The position numbers and the translations under genes are program-made. From a virus: a DNA stretch of 60,441 nucleotides. Below the pieces are notes generated by a model. It saw only the letters and a program-made list of their open reading frames with translations. It ran no database searches and was not told the DNA's origin. The stretch covers positions 1 through 60,441 of IMG/VR virus record IMGVR_UViG_3300045283_000290, one strand, 5' to 3'. Of the stretch, positions 32,290 to 40,728 are shown piece by piece (position 1 is the stretch's first letter; every line of letters starts with the position of its first letter).

Positions 32290-34302
32290 TTATTGCAGCG
32301 AGACCGAGCCGAGGTTGAAGGACTGCACCGACCCCTGGTCCAGATACCAGAACGTCATCGGCGGCGAGGTGCGCTGCGCTCGCACCGACGGCGCGGCCGG
32401 CAGTATTTGTAGATAGTAGCCCTGCGAGGCGATCGACGGCGCGACGTTCGCCCCGGCGGCGTTGTTGACCGCCGCGATCTCCGATGCCGAGAGCACGCCG
32501 GGCCCGAACGCGCCGAAGTTCTTGAACTGCTGAATCGTCGGCGCCAGCGCGGCCTCGATCTGGCTGTTGCCGATCGTCGAGTACGGAATCGACTTCGCGA
32601 GCGCGGCCAGGGTGAGCAGCGCGTTCTGGAAGCTGTAGTTCATCACCACCTGGTTGACGTAGCTGTCCAACCAGATGAACGGGCCGGTCACCGTGCCGCG
32701 CTGCATCCACACGAAGCTCGTCGTCGCCGAGCCGTAGGCGCCGTAGAAATTGTAGCCGTTGCCGAAGCTGTTCGCCTGCTGCGGGTTGCCGGCGAGGTTC
32801 GCCGCGATCGTCGGGTCCGACACCGAGGCGACGAGCCCGCCCTGAGACTTGAACGCCAGCGTCGCGCGGCCGCCGATCTGCGTGAAGTCGATCGACGCGA
32901 CGGCGCCGCAGACGAAGGCCGCGTGGTTGAGGTCGGTGGCCTCCCACATGATGCACGTGCCGCTGTCGCCGTTGCCGGCGAGGACCTGCCCGAGGCTCGA
33001 GGAGGCCGGCAGCGTGGTGGTCGGCGTCGGGTCGCTGTCGAAGGGGACGTAGAGGAAGCGGTTGTTCTGCGTCTGCTTCCACGCCGCGAACGCCTGCTTC
33101 TGCGCGCTGCCGCCCGCCGCGCCGCCGTCGGGGTCGAAGCCCGTCATGAACGACACCCAGTTGGAGTTCTGGGTGACCAGGTTGTTCATGAAGGTCGCGA
33201 TGTTCGCCGAGGCCGCGCCCTGCGAGAGCACCGCGCCGGTCGCCGAGGTCAGGAGGAGGAGCGGCGCGGCCGCCCCGGTCGCGAAGGCGATGGTCGAGGC
33301 CGGGCCGACGATGCCGGAGGTGATGATGAACGCCGTCGAGACGGAGTCGTAGGTCACCGCGACCGCGGTCCCCGACGAGTTGAGCGCCGCGCTCGCGACG
33401 GTCTGCGTCAGGTTGACGTAGTAGGTGCCCGCGCCGCCAGTGCCGGTGCCGAGCGCGATGATGATCGTCCCGGCGCTCGTCGTGCCGCCGGTGATGGTCT
33501 GGCCCACCGCGTAGGCCGAGCCGCCCACGGCGCCGCCGATCGTCAGCAGGCCGCAGGTCTGGGTGATCGCGGTCGAGGCGACGGTCTGAGAGACGCTGAC
33601 GGCGTAGACGCCGATGCCGCCGGTCGTGCCGGAAATCTGGCCGGTCACCACGGTGCTCGCCGCGACGCCGGTGCCGGTCACGAGGCTCCCGAGGAGGACC
33701 GCCGCCGGGCCGCCCGCAGGCGCCGTCGTCACGGTCATCAGGTTGCCGTTGATCGAGGCGGTGTAGGTCGTCGTCTGCGCGGCGATCGTCGAGGCCGTGC
33801 TGGTGCCCTGCGCCGGCAGCGCCGCGTTTAGCGCGGTCTGGATCAGGCCCGCGGCGTTCGAGAGGCTGGTCGCGCCGGTGAGGTTGCACGCGCCGGTGCG
33901 CGCGTAGCCGTCGACCACGACGTTGAGGGTGGCGTTGATCGCCTGGACCTGAGTGAGCGTCAGGCCCGGGCCGCCGCGCATGTAGGCCGCGACGGCGTTC
34001 TGGTTGAACTGTGCGAAGAGGATGGCGCCCGGCTTTTTGTTTGAACCGTCGAAGCCGCCGAAGTAGCCGGTGCCCTTGCCGAGTCCGCCCTGCGCGATCG
34101 TATTCTCGTTCGACGACGGGCCGAAGAAGTTGGAGACCGCGACGCCGTTCGGGAACGAGGCCACCGTCGGGAGGTTCGAGCCGTTGATCGGCACCCGGGT
34201 GCTCGGCGTCAGGATGAGGCCGCTCGCCGAGAGGGCGGCGCCGCCGGCCGCGATGACGCTCGGATTGACGGTAGCGAGCGAGCTTACCGGGATCGTTGAC
34301 AT
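32290..34302 (-). CDS. tail sheath protein (DUF3383-type) with inserted Ig-like modules
   Basis: 670 residues. MSTIPVSSLATVNPSVIAAG GAAL and VSNFFGPSSNE are typical starts of DUF3383 proteins, and the C-terminal half (WVSFMTGFD, WKQTQNNRFLYVPFDSDP, AAFVCGAVASIDFTQIGGRA TLAFKSQ) fits contractile sheath proteins. Residues about 175-310 hold two extra modules ([17 protein letters not shown] and GTGGAGTYYVNLTQTVASA) inserted in the core, making it longer than usual. The protein wraps around the tube and contracts on infection. Confidence 0.8.
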   Translation of the reverse strand: MSTIPVSSLATVNPSVIAAGGAALSASGLILTPSTRVPINGSNLPTVASFPNGVAVSNFFGPSSNENTIAQGGLGKGTGYFGGFDGSNKKPGAILFAQFNQNAVAAYMRGGPGLTLTQVQAINATLNVVVDGYARTGACNLTGATSLSNAAGLIQTALNAALPAQGTSTASTIAAQTTTYTASINGNLMTVTTAPAGGPAAVLLGSLVTGTGVAASTVVTGQISGTTGGIGVYAVSVSQTVASTAITQTCGLLTIGGAVGGSAYAVGQTITGGTTSAGTIIIALGTGTGGAGTYYVNLTQTVASAALNSSGTAVAVTYDSVSTAFIITSGIVGPASTIAFATGAAAPLLLLTSATGAVLSQGAASANIATFMNNLVTQNSNWVSFMTGFDPDGGAAGGSAQKQAFAAWKQTQNNRFLYVPFDSDPTPTTTLPASSSLGQVLAGNGDSGTCIMWEATDLNHAAFVCGAVASIDFTQIGGRATLAFKSQGGLVASVSDPTIAANLAGNPQQANSFGNGYNFYGAYGSATTSFVWMQRGTVTGPFIWLDSYVNQVVMNYSFQNALLTLAALAKSIPYSTIGNSQIEAALAPTIQQFKNFGAFGPGVLSASEIAAVNNAAGANVAPSIASQGYYLQILPAAPSVRAQRTSPPMTFWYLDQGSVQSFNLGSVSLQ

Positions 34303-34372
34303 CGCGTGGTCCCCTCAAAGGCCGAGTCGGCGCGGCTCTCTGCTGTTAACACGACCTCGCCGCCCGCACAAT

Positions 34373-35164
34373 TCAATGCGGCGGGTAGGCGGCGTCGACG
34401 CTGACGAGGACGACCGAGAGCGAGTCCGTGAACTGCTGCGGCACCGCGACGACCTGGTTCGCCTGGAGGTGGACGTCGAGCACCCACCGCCACTCGTACT
34501 GCTGGCTCTCGTTGATGAAGGGCATGTAGCGCGGGTCGTCGGCGTAGAGAGGCGCGACCGCGTTGAGCGGCGGCGCCAGGCCGGCGAAGAAGTTGACGCC
34601 GAACTCGTCGCGCAGCGTGGTCGCCACGGTCTGCGCCATGTCCGACGCGGCCGCGGGGTCCGGCGTGCCGTCCGCCGGCGGCGCGGAGTGGAAGTCGAGC
34701 TGAACGACGACCTCGGCCTCCTGGAGGAGCGACTCCTGGCCCGCCGAGAGCGTGCGCGAGCCGAGGGTCTGAGAGACGGAGACCTGATACATCCCGACGC
34801 CGCCGGGCGCGCCGGTGAGCTGCGCCTGCACCACGGTGCTCGCGGCCACGCCGACGCCGAAGATAGTCGCGCCGACGTTCACGGTCCCGCCGACGCCCGG
34901 GTCGACCGCGGTCACCGTCATGACGTTCGCGGCGATCGAGGCGGTGAACTTGCTGTCCGCCGAGGTGTCCTGGTTCGTCGCGAGGCGCGCGAAGCGCAGC
35001 GGCGACATGACCACGAAGCTGACGCCGTCCGGTTCCGGCACGCGGTTCTCGACCGCCGCCACCACCGAGACCGGCTTGCCGTCGCCCCCGAGCGGCGGCA
35101 GCACGGCCGCGAGGAACGCGGCGAGCGCGGCCTGGATGTTGGACTGCGTCGGGGAGACGTTCAT
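34373..35164 (-). CDS. neck/tail terminator protein (LIC_12616-type)
   Basis: 263 residues. AVENRVPEPDGVSFVVMSPL RFARLATNQD and the C-terminal APLYADDPRYMPFINESQQY EWRWVLDVHLQANQVVAVPQ QF are hallmarks of the LIC_12616 family of phage neck or tail terminator proteins. An Ig-like module (ITASIAANVMTVTAVDPG-type, ending GMYQVSVSQTLGSRTL) is inserted at residues 70-140. It would close the tail tube at the head end. Confidence 0.8.
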   Translation of the reverse strand: MNVSPTQSNIQAALAAFLAAVLPPLGGDGKPVSVVAAVENRVPEPDGVSFVVMSPLRFARLATNQDTSADSKFTASIAANVMTVTAVDPGVGGTVNVGATIFGVGVAASTVVQAQLTGAPGGVGMYQVSVSQTLGSRTLSAGQESLLQEAEVVVQLDFHSAPPADGTPDPAAASDMAQTVATTLRDEFGVNFFAGLAPPLNAVAPLYADDPRYMPFINESQQYEWRWVLDVHLQANQVVAVPQQFTDSLSVVLVSVDAAYPPH

Positions 35165-35170
35165 CGCCGA

Positions 35171-35548
35171 CTATTTGTAGAACGTCACGTTGAGCTTCGC
35201 GCCCGCGGTTTGCGAGATAACCCGGAGCGCCGGGAGCGTGCCGACGTAGAGCAGCGCGGATCCCACCGCGAGCGGCATGCCGACCGTGGCCGAGGGCGCC
35301 GTCCCGTCGTCGCGCCAGCGCACCGCCTGCGCCTCGGGCTGGACGTAGGCCATCGTCGCGCCCGCCGGGATCCCGCCGCTGCACGACGAGATGAGCGTCG
35401 AGGAATCGATCGAGGTGAGCTGGCAGTAGCCGAGCGGCGTCATCGGCAGCCCGGGTACCGTCACCTGCGCGCGCGCGACGGTGTGGAGCGCGGCGAGCGC
35501 CAGGAAGAAGGCGAGCGCGAGCAGGAGCCGAGCGATCTTCGCGGTCAT
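35171..35548 (-). CDS. signal-bearing small structural protein
   Basis: 125 residues from ATG 35548. Signal-like N-terminus MTAKIARLLLALAFFLALAA LHTVARAQ, then CQLTSIDSSTLISSCSGGIP AGATMAYVQPEAQAVRWRDD GTAPSATVGMPLAVGSALLY. The latter half is a small beta domain repeated at 17089-17253. The same frame is open up to ATG 35722, which has a better ribosome binding site (GGAGG) and would add 58 residues (MAAEVFRFPDPDQRDPDACA.., ..VIIILPVVRAE..). That part resembles a separate small phage protein, so a lost stop between two genes is possible. Confidence 0.55.
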   Translation of the reverse strand: MTAKIARLLLALAFFLALAALHTVARAQVTVPGLPMTPLGYCQLTSIDSSTLISSCSGGIPAGATMAYVQPEAQAVRWRDDGTAPSATVGMPLAVGSALLYVGTLPALRVISQTAGAKLNVTFYK

Positions 35549-35725
35549 CTTGATTGTCCTCTTCTTTCCTCTTCTTTCAAGTTGCGCCCGCCATCCCGCA
35601 CTTTCAGCGCGCACCACCGGCAGGATGATGATGACCGCCGCCCTCGCCGGGTCGCGCTGCACCGCGCAGGCATCGGGGTCGCGTTGGTCGGGGTCGGGGA
35701 AACGGAAGACTTCTGCCGCCATCTT

Positions 35726-36322
35726 TCATCCTCCATTTTGCAGCGTGATCGCCGCGCAGCACCAGTCCGGGAACTGCTCGAGGATCATCGCGACCAGCCA
35801 CGTGCCGGCGTGCGGCCCGCTCGGGATGATCACCAGGTCGCCGCCCTTCTTCTCCGATCGCACCAGCGCGTCGACCTCGCCGTGCAGATAGACCTTGTAG
35901 CGCACGCCGCCGAGGTTGAGCCCCTCCATCTGCTGCGTGTCGCGCCAGCCCACCGGCTGCACGCTGCCGAACAGCACGTAGAAGGTCGTCATCGCCTCGG
36001 ACCCGACGTTCTGGTTGATGCTGACCCCGTAGGTTCCGGCCCCGCCAGGCGTGCCGCCGAGCTGCTGTGTGATGACGGTCTGGCCGGCGACGCCAGCCCC
36101 GGCGATCGACTGGCCGGGCTGCAGGACCGTCCCCGGCGCGACGGCGGAGACGGTGAGGACGTTACCGGCGATCGAGGCGGTGATCGAGCCCGGCGAGGCG
36201 TAGCCCGGCGTCCTGGTGCCGTCCGGCGCCGCCTGGCCTGGCCCCGTGCTGATGCGCACGGTGACCAGCATCTGCGGGAGCACCGAACCGACGAGGGGGC
36301 CCGCGAGGCCGGCGAGGTCCAT
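35726..36322 (-). CDS. head-tail connector region protein with Ig-like module
   Basis: 198 residues. MDLAGLAGPLVGSVLPQMLV TVRIS and the C-terminal VGWRDTQQMEGLNLGGVRYK VYLHGEVDALVRSEKKGGDL VII are conserved features of a phage protein placed between capsid-side and neck genes. Residues about 45-112 are an inserted module ending GGAGTYGVSINQNVGSEAM. The likely role is in the neck; the exact function is unknown. Confidence 0.6.
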   Translation of the reverse strand: MDLAGLAGPLVGSVLPQMLVTVRISTGPGQAAPDGTRTPGYASPGSITASIAGNVLTVSAVAPGTVLQPGQSIAGAGVAGQTVITQQLGGTPGGAGTYGVSINQNVGSEAMTTFYVLFGSVQPVGWRDTQQMEGLNLGGVRYKVYLHGEVDALVRSEKKGGDLVIIPSGPHAGTWLVAMILEQFPDWCCAAITLQNGG

Positions 36323-36364
36323 CGGTGCTCCGAAGCGCTCCGGGCTTCCCCCCGGGGGCGCCGC

Positions 36365-37204
36365 TTAGTTCATCGCGTTCACTTCGAGGAAGCTGAAGAC
36401 GATGTCCGACGCGGCGGTCGTCGCGTTGCCGGTGACGGCGATCAGGATGGCCGCGTTCTCGACCGCGGTGATGAGCGAGGGCGCCAGCAGCGCCGCGACG
36501 GCCGCGCCGACCTGCGCCTGCTGGTGCAGGCCGATCTGCGTGTTCGAGTTCGCCGCACCGTACTTGAAGACGTTCGCCGCGAGCGACCAGCCGCCGCCGT
36601 TCGTCGCTACGGTCCCGGTGTCTGCGATCGTGGTGCCGCCGGCGCCGACGGTCGAGCCCACCACCGCCGTGGCGGGATTGAAGATGATCTTGACGCGCTT
36701 GTTGTTGCCGGTCGCGCCGAAGGAGCCCTGCGCGCTGATGCACAGGCCGCGGTTCGTGTTGGCGACGCCGTCGAAGGAGTTCGCCGGAAGCGAGAAGAAG
36801 GCGAGGACGTTGTCGGCGCCGGTCGCGCCGGGCTGCACGCCGGCCGAGGAAATCTGCCGGTTGATGTTGCCCTCGGCAGCCATCAGGCCGGCGCCGGTGC
36901 CGAACTGCGTCGCCTCCGTCGCGGGAACGGTCCCGCCGCTCGAGTAGTCCGCGCCGACGAATGCCCACTTCGCCGCGCCGGCCGTGGCGTCGTAGCAGCT
37001 CCACACCCGCTTGGCGCCGGCGGCGTTGTTGAACCAGAGGGAGCCGACCGAGTAGCCCTGCGTGCTGTCGTTGCCGACGCCGGGGTCCGCCGAGGCCGCC
37101 AGGTTGCTGAAGGCGACGATGCTCGGAAGGACGCCGCCGACCTTGCCGGGGACCGCGACCGGAATGTCGGCGCCGGTGACGGTGTCGAGAAGGCGAGCAA
37201 GCAT
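36365..37204 (-). CDS. structural protein of unknown role
   Basis: 279 residues. YSVGSLWFNNAAGAKRVWSC YDATAGAAKWAFVGADYS is similar to segments found in phage head fibre or receptor-type proteins. The remainder is beta-rich (FSLPANSFDGVANTNRGLCI SAQGSFGATGNNKRVKIIFN). No domain can be named. Located among head-completion genes, so it is probably a virion decoration or fibre component. Confidence 0.55.
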   Translation of the reverse strand: MLARLLDTVTGADIPVAVPGKVGGVLPSIVAFSNLAASADPGVGNDSTQGYSVGSLWFNNAAGAKRVWSCYDATAGAAKWAFVGADYSSGGTVPATEATQFGTGAGLMAAEGNINRQISSAGVQPGATGADNVLAFFSLPANSFDGVANTNRGLCISAQGSFGATGNNKRVKIIFNPATAVVGSTVGAGGTTIADTGTVATNGGGWSLAANVFKYGAANSNTQIGLHQQAQVGAAVAALLAPSLITAVENAAILIAVTGNATTAASDIVFSFLEVNAMN

Positions 37205-37219
37205 GGGTCTCCCCCTTTG

Positions 37220-37690
37220 TTAGATCGCCCGGACCTCGTGGTCGATCGAGTTGAGCATGTGGCCGGTCTCGACGAGCGGCTTCGCGTGACCCTTCCGCCG
37301 AATCGTGCTGGGCGCCAGCGGCGGCTCGTTGGTATCTATCACGCTTTGGCGAAGCTGTCCTGCGATCGCGGCGCCGGCGATGTCAAGCGCGCGCCTGGCG
37401 ATGTCGTCGATGGCCCCGCCGGAGCGGGTCACGTTCGCGATGATGCCGGCGATCGCCGCCGGCCACTCGCCCTTCTTCGCCGCGATCATGTTGCGGAAGA
37501 ACGGGCGAGGCGGGATCCCGGCGCGGGGTGCGCCGAAGTCCTGGATGGCCGCGATCATCGCGACCGGCTTTCCGTCGGGGTAGCGGGCGCGCTCCAGGAA
37601 GCCGACGCGGAGCACCGCGCCGGCCTGGAGGCCCTGCGCCAGGCGGCGCATCTCGGCCTCGAACTTCTTCCCCCCGGAGAGCGTCGCCAT
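37220..37690 (-). CDS. HK97 gp10-like head-tail joining / tail completion protein
   Basis: 156 residues. VGFLERARYPDGKPVAMIAA IQDFGAPRAGIPPRPFFRNM is characteristic of the gp10-like tail-component family (Y-P-D-G-x-x-V-A-x-I-A-x-x-x-E/D-F-G...IPxRPF). The C-terminus (PLAPSTIRRKGHAKPLVETG HMLNSI) also matches. It is thought to act at the tail/head junction. Confidence 0.8.
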   Translation of the reverse strand: MATLSGGKKFEAEMRRLAQGLQAGAVLRVGFLERARYPDGKPVAMIAAIQDFGAPRAGIPPRPFFRNMIAAKKGEWPAAIAGIIANVTRSGGAIDDIARRALDIAGAAIAGQLRQSVIDTNEPPLAPSTIRRKGHAKPLVETGHMLNSIDHEVRAI

Positions 37691-37691
37691 C

Positions 37692-37874
37692 TCAGGTCCG
37701 CCGCTCCTTGTTGTGGGCGACCCAGTCGTGGAAGTGGCCGCGCCAGCCCTCGGGCAGCTGGCCCATCGCCATCATCTGTTCGGCGCGGGCGTGGCCCATG
37801 TCCTCGAACCTGTCGAGGACGTGCTGCGGCATGCCGGCCTCGACGAGCGGGTGCTTCTTTTCCTCGGCCATCAC
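37692..37874 (-). CDS. small conserved head-region protein
   Basis: 60 residues: MMAEEKKHPLVEAGMPQHVL DRFEDMGHARAEQMMAMGQL PEGWRGHFHDWVAHNKERR. Likely all helix. Its start overlaps the stop of the coiled-coil protein upstream. Function unknown. Confidence 0.65.
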   Translation of the reverse strand: MMAEEKKHPLVEAGMPQHVLDRFEDMGHARAEQMMAMGQLPEGWRGHFHDWVAHNKERRT

Positions 37875-38392
37875 CCGCCCTCGGTGCCGCCGGTCCCGCC
37901 GGACGGCGGTTGCTGCTCGGTTCTGCCGGCGTCGGCCTCGGTGCTCCCGCCTGCCGCCTGCGGAACGAACCCAGTGTTGCCGCCGCCGGAGAAGTGCGCC
38001 GCGTCCTCGAGGTGGCGCTCGATGTGCGTGATGCGCTCGTGGAGCGGGGGCCGGTCGCCGGGGTCCGCCGCGCCGGTCGCGTCCTCCAGCTTGCGAATGC
38101 GCTCCTCGTGGGTCTTGAGCCAGTCGGCCTTATCCGCAAACTCGGCGACGGAGGCTTCGACCGCCGCCATGCGTTCCTCGGTCGGGCCGTTCGCCGGCTG
38201 GTGCTCGATCGCAGCGACGCGGTCGGAAAGCTCGCGCTGGCGCTCGCGGCCGCCGCGGATGGTATCTGCGGCCTCGATGAGTTGCTCGATCAGGTCGGGG
38301 TGCTGCCCGAGCTTCTCGAGCATCGGGAGGACGCCGTACAGCCTGCGGAGGGTGCCCTCGTGATCGTGGGCTGCGCCTGCTTCACCTGCCAT
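37871..38392 (-). CDS. coiled-coil head-region protein
   Basis: 173 residues from ATG 38392. Long coiled-coil pattern (MLEKLGQHPDLIEQLIEAAD, RQRELSDRVAAIEHQPANGP, KTHEERIRKLEDATGAADPG, LHERITHIERHLEDAAHF) and a Gly/Pro-rich tail. May serve in head completion or as an assembly aid. A longer frame to 38464 lacks a ribosome binding site and is not preferred. Confidence 0.6.
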   Translation of the reverse strand: MAGEAGAAHDHEGTLRRLYGVLPMLEKLGQHPDLIEQLIEAADTIRGGRERQRELSDRVAAIEHQPANGPTEERMAAVEASVAEFADKADWLKTHEERIRKLEDATGAADPGDRPPLHERITHIERHLEDAAHFSGGGNTGFVPQAAGGSTEADAGRTEQQPPSGGTGGTEGG

Positions 38393-38414
38393 GTCTCGCT
38401 CCTTTGTTTGTTTG

Positions 38415-38903
38415 CTACCACCGGCCGCGGAGTCCCGGGAAGACGTAGCTGGCCGCCGCTGCACGCCGGGCCCGCTGCGGGCCGGGCACGTAGAAGCCGG
38501 TGCGGAACTGCGCCGTGGCCGACCAATACGCCGCGCCGTAGGGTGTCTGCAAGTACCACGACGCCGACGGGTTCTGGTTCGCGTCGAACTCCGCCTGCAC
38601 CGAGACGGAGCCCTGCGAGGCCGAGGAGATGCGGCCGACGATCGGCGGCGGCGGGATGATCCCGGAGTCGCTCGGGCGCCCCTGCGCGTCGCGCATCGAG
38701 AAGAGGTAGGCGACGTGCGCGGTGAGCAGCCCGAGGAGCGTCGGCGCCTGCGTCAGGCCGCTCGGCCAGCCGATCGTGTCGAACCACAGGCTGGCGAGCG
38801 GGAGGTAGGTGTTAGCGAAGGTCGTCGGGCCGATGCCCGCGAGCGCCGGATAGGTGGCGACCCAGGTGTTGTAGTCGATCGTTACGTTGCCCTGCGTCGC
38901 CAC
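38415..38903 (-). CDS. head completion protein (DUF4054)
   Basis: 162 residues. FPALAGIGPTTFANTYLPLA-like N-terminus, then LLGLLTAHVAYLFSMRDAQG, GRISSASQGSVSVQAEFDA and SWYLQTPYGAAYWSATAQFR TGFYVPG, which is the DUF4054 signature. DUF4054 proteins form the head-tail adaptor. The position between capsid and tail completion genes agrees. Confidence 0.85.
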   Translation of the reverse strand: MATQGNVTIDYNTWVATYPALAGIGPTTFANTYLPLASLWFDTIGWPSGLTQAPTLLGLLTAHVAYLFSMRDAQGRPSDSGIIPPPPIVGRISSASQGSVSVQAEFDANQNPSASWYLQTPYGAAYWSATAQFRTGFYVPGPQRARRAAAASYVFPGLRGRW

Positions 38904-38915
38904 TGTTCATCACGA

Positions 38916-39476
38916 TCAGGCCGCGATGGGACGCCGGCGGCGCTGCTCCTCGTCATACTCGACGTTCTCGATCTCGGTGATGTTGATCGGGCGCGGCATG
39001 CGCGGATCCTGGTCGAGCGCATCGGGGTTGAGCGGCTGGAAGCCGCTCTCCAGCTTGGCGTGCTCGGCGGAGTGGCCCTCGGCGTGGTCGATCGACGCGT
39101 GCGCGTAGATGAGGCCGTTCACGACCATGTCGTCCGTCGCGTGCTGCTCGCGCCACGCCTCCCAGAAGTCGGCCCGGACGTTATGCGTGAGCGCGAAGCC
39201 GCCGTCGACCATCTCCGGCCGGCGGTACTTCTTCGGCGCCTGGCCGGCGGGCTCCTGCGTGCCGCGGATGTAGACCTGCCCCATGCTCGGGTCCGGCTCG
39301 TAGACGGTCTCGGCTTCCGAGCCGTAGCGGCCGGGGACCCTCTTCGTGACCGGCTTGTCGACGTGCAGCCAGATCGAGAACGGCAGCTTCGACGCGACGG
39401 TGACGGTCTTCGCGGACTTCAGCGGGTCGGTGCGGACGACGGGCGCGGCCGCGACCTTCGCCGGGGACTTCGACAT
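38916..39476 (-). CDS. conserved phage head-region protein
   Basis: 186 residues. TVTVASKLPFSIWLHVDKPV, GGFALTHNVRADFWEAWREQ and VVNGLIYAHASIDHAEGHSA are distinctive and recur in this myophage group. Starts a few bases after the capsid stop region. Probably a small virion or assembly protein; role unknown. Confidence 0.65.
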   Translation of the reverse strand: MSKSPAKVAAAPVVRTDPLKSAKTVTVASKLPFSIWLHVDKPVTKRVPGRYGSEAETVYEPDPSMGQVYIRGTQEPAGQAPKKYRRPEMVDGGFALTHNVRADFWEAWREQHATDDMVVNGLIYAHASIDHAEGHSAEHAKLESGFQPLNPDALDQDPRMPRPINITEIENVEYDEEQRRRRPIAA

Positions 39477-39551
39477 GGGTACTCCTCGGGGTTGCCGAGC
39501 GTGGCCCGCCGGACGCTCGAACTACTGCCGGCGGGCGCTCTCGGTGTGAAA

Positions 39552-40685
39552 TCAGACGCCGATCATGCCGGAGACGGCGACCGGGCTGCGAAGGATCGTG
39601 CCCCAGGTGCCCGACGTGTGCTTCTGCTTCCACGCCGATGACTCCGGCACCAGCTTGTGGGCGCGCAGCTTCTCGGTGAACGAGCAGTAGGCGACCGGCT
39701 GCCCCTGAATCTTCTTGGCGATAAGCTGCAGCACGTTGCCGGCGGACGAGTAGCCCTGCGGGTTGTTGGTGGTCTGCGTGCCGTACTGCGGCGCGGTCTT
39801 GATCTCGATGTTCGGGTAGCCCTTCTTGAGCAGGTCCGCGACGCTCACGCCGAAGGAGTTCGTGAAGGTGAGCGCGATCTCGCTCTGCGGGCTCATCGCG
39901 AGGAGCATCGGAGACTTGAGGTCGAGCGCGCCGTTCGTCTGCGCGATCAGCTTGTTCACGAGCGCGATGATGTCGTTGTAGACCTCGTTCGCGGTCGCGT
40001 TCGGCGTGTTGCCGCTGAACCAGCCAGTGCCGCCCGCCGCCTTCGTCGCCGGGGTCAGGAACGCCGACAGGAACGGGTTGTTGATGATGCCGTAGTTCTG
40101 CAGCCCGCTGATGCCGAAGGCGTAGCTGAGGTTCTGCGCGCGGTTGAGCAGGTCGGACGCCGCGCCCTGAAGCTCCGAGACGTAATTGATCTTCGCGAGG
40201 CCGGCGCGGTCGATCTCGCGCTCGCCGTAGCGGACCATCGTCTGGAAGTGGTAGCTCTGGAACTGCGGCCAGTTGAGGTTCACGCCGGCGCGGCCGTTCT
40301 CGTTGAAGTCCCCGTAGCTGGAGACCTCGCCGGTGATCTCGATCACCGGGAACATGTCGACGTCGGTGACCCACGTCCCGCGCTTGTTCTCGCCGAGCAT
40401 CTCGCCGAACGCGAGCGGCGACAGGATGACCCGGATAATCTCGGGGTCGATCATGGTCGAGAGGATCGCCGGGATGGCCGAGTTCGGGTCGGTCACCAGC
40501 GGACCGGCGGTGACGTCCATGCCGAGCGCGTCGAGCCCGAGCGCGTCCATCGCCAGCAGGTCGCCGTTGCCGTTCTTCCACTCGTCCGCGACGTAGGTCT
40601 TGATGCTCCGCGGGAGCACGATCCCCTTGGCCGCGATCATCGCCCGGTGATCGGCGAACCTGGCGAGAGCCTCTTGGCGGTTCAT
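39552..40685 (-). CDS. major capsid protein (DUF2184-type)
   Basis: 377 residues. SAIPAILSTMIDPEIIRVIL SPLAFGEMLGENKRGTWVTD and the following LNWPQFQSYHFQTMVRYGER EIDRAGLAKI are the DUF2184 capsid pattern (HK97-fold family). Late motifs LLAMSPQSEIALTFTNSFGV and KKGYPNIEIKTAPQY also fit. It builds the icosahedral head. Encoded just downstream of the cement protein and scaffold, as in related phages. Confidence 0.9.
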   Translation of the reverse strand: MNRQEALARFADHRAMIAAKGIVLPRSIKTYVADEWKNGNGDLLAMDALGLDALGMDVTAGPLVTDPNSAIPAILSTMIDPEIIRVILSPLAFGEMLGENKRGTWVTDVDMFPVIEITGEVSSYGDFNENGRAGVNLNWPQFQSYHFQTMVRYGEREIDRAGLAKINYVSELQGAASDLLNRAQNLSYAFGISGLQNYGIINNPFLSAFLTPATKAAGGTGWFSGNTPNATANEVYNDIIALVNKLIAQTNGALDLKSPMLLAMSPQSEIALTFTNSFGVSVADLLKKGYPNIEIKTAPQYGTQTTNNPQGYSSAGNVLQLIAKKIQGQPVAYCSFTEKLRAHKLVPESSAWKQKHTSGTWGTILRSPVAVSGMIGV

Positions 40686-40728
40686 CTCTGCGCTCCCTCG
40701 TGAAGTTTTAGGTCAGCCTCGGCCACTA

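Noticed and set aside
34070-38659. A 1529-codon open frame on the plus strand
   Set aside because: It lies antisense to the well-supported neck, connector and head genes. Its translation is Arg/Asp/Val-rich low complexity, the usual shadow of high-GC codon usage on the other strand.
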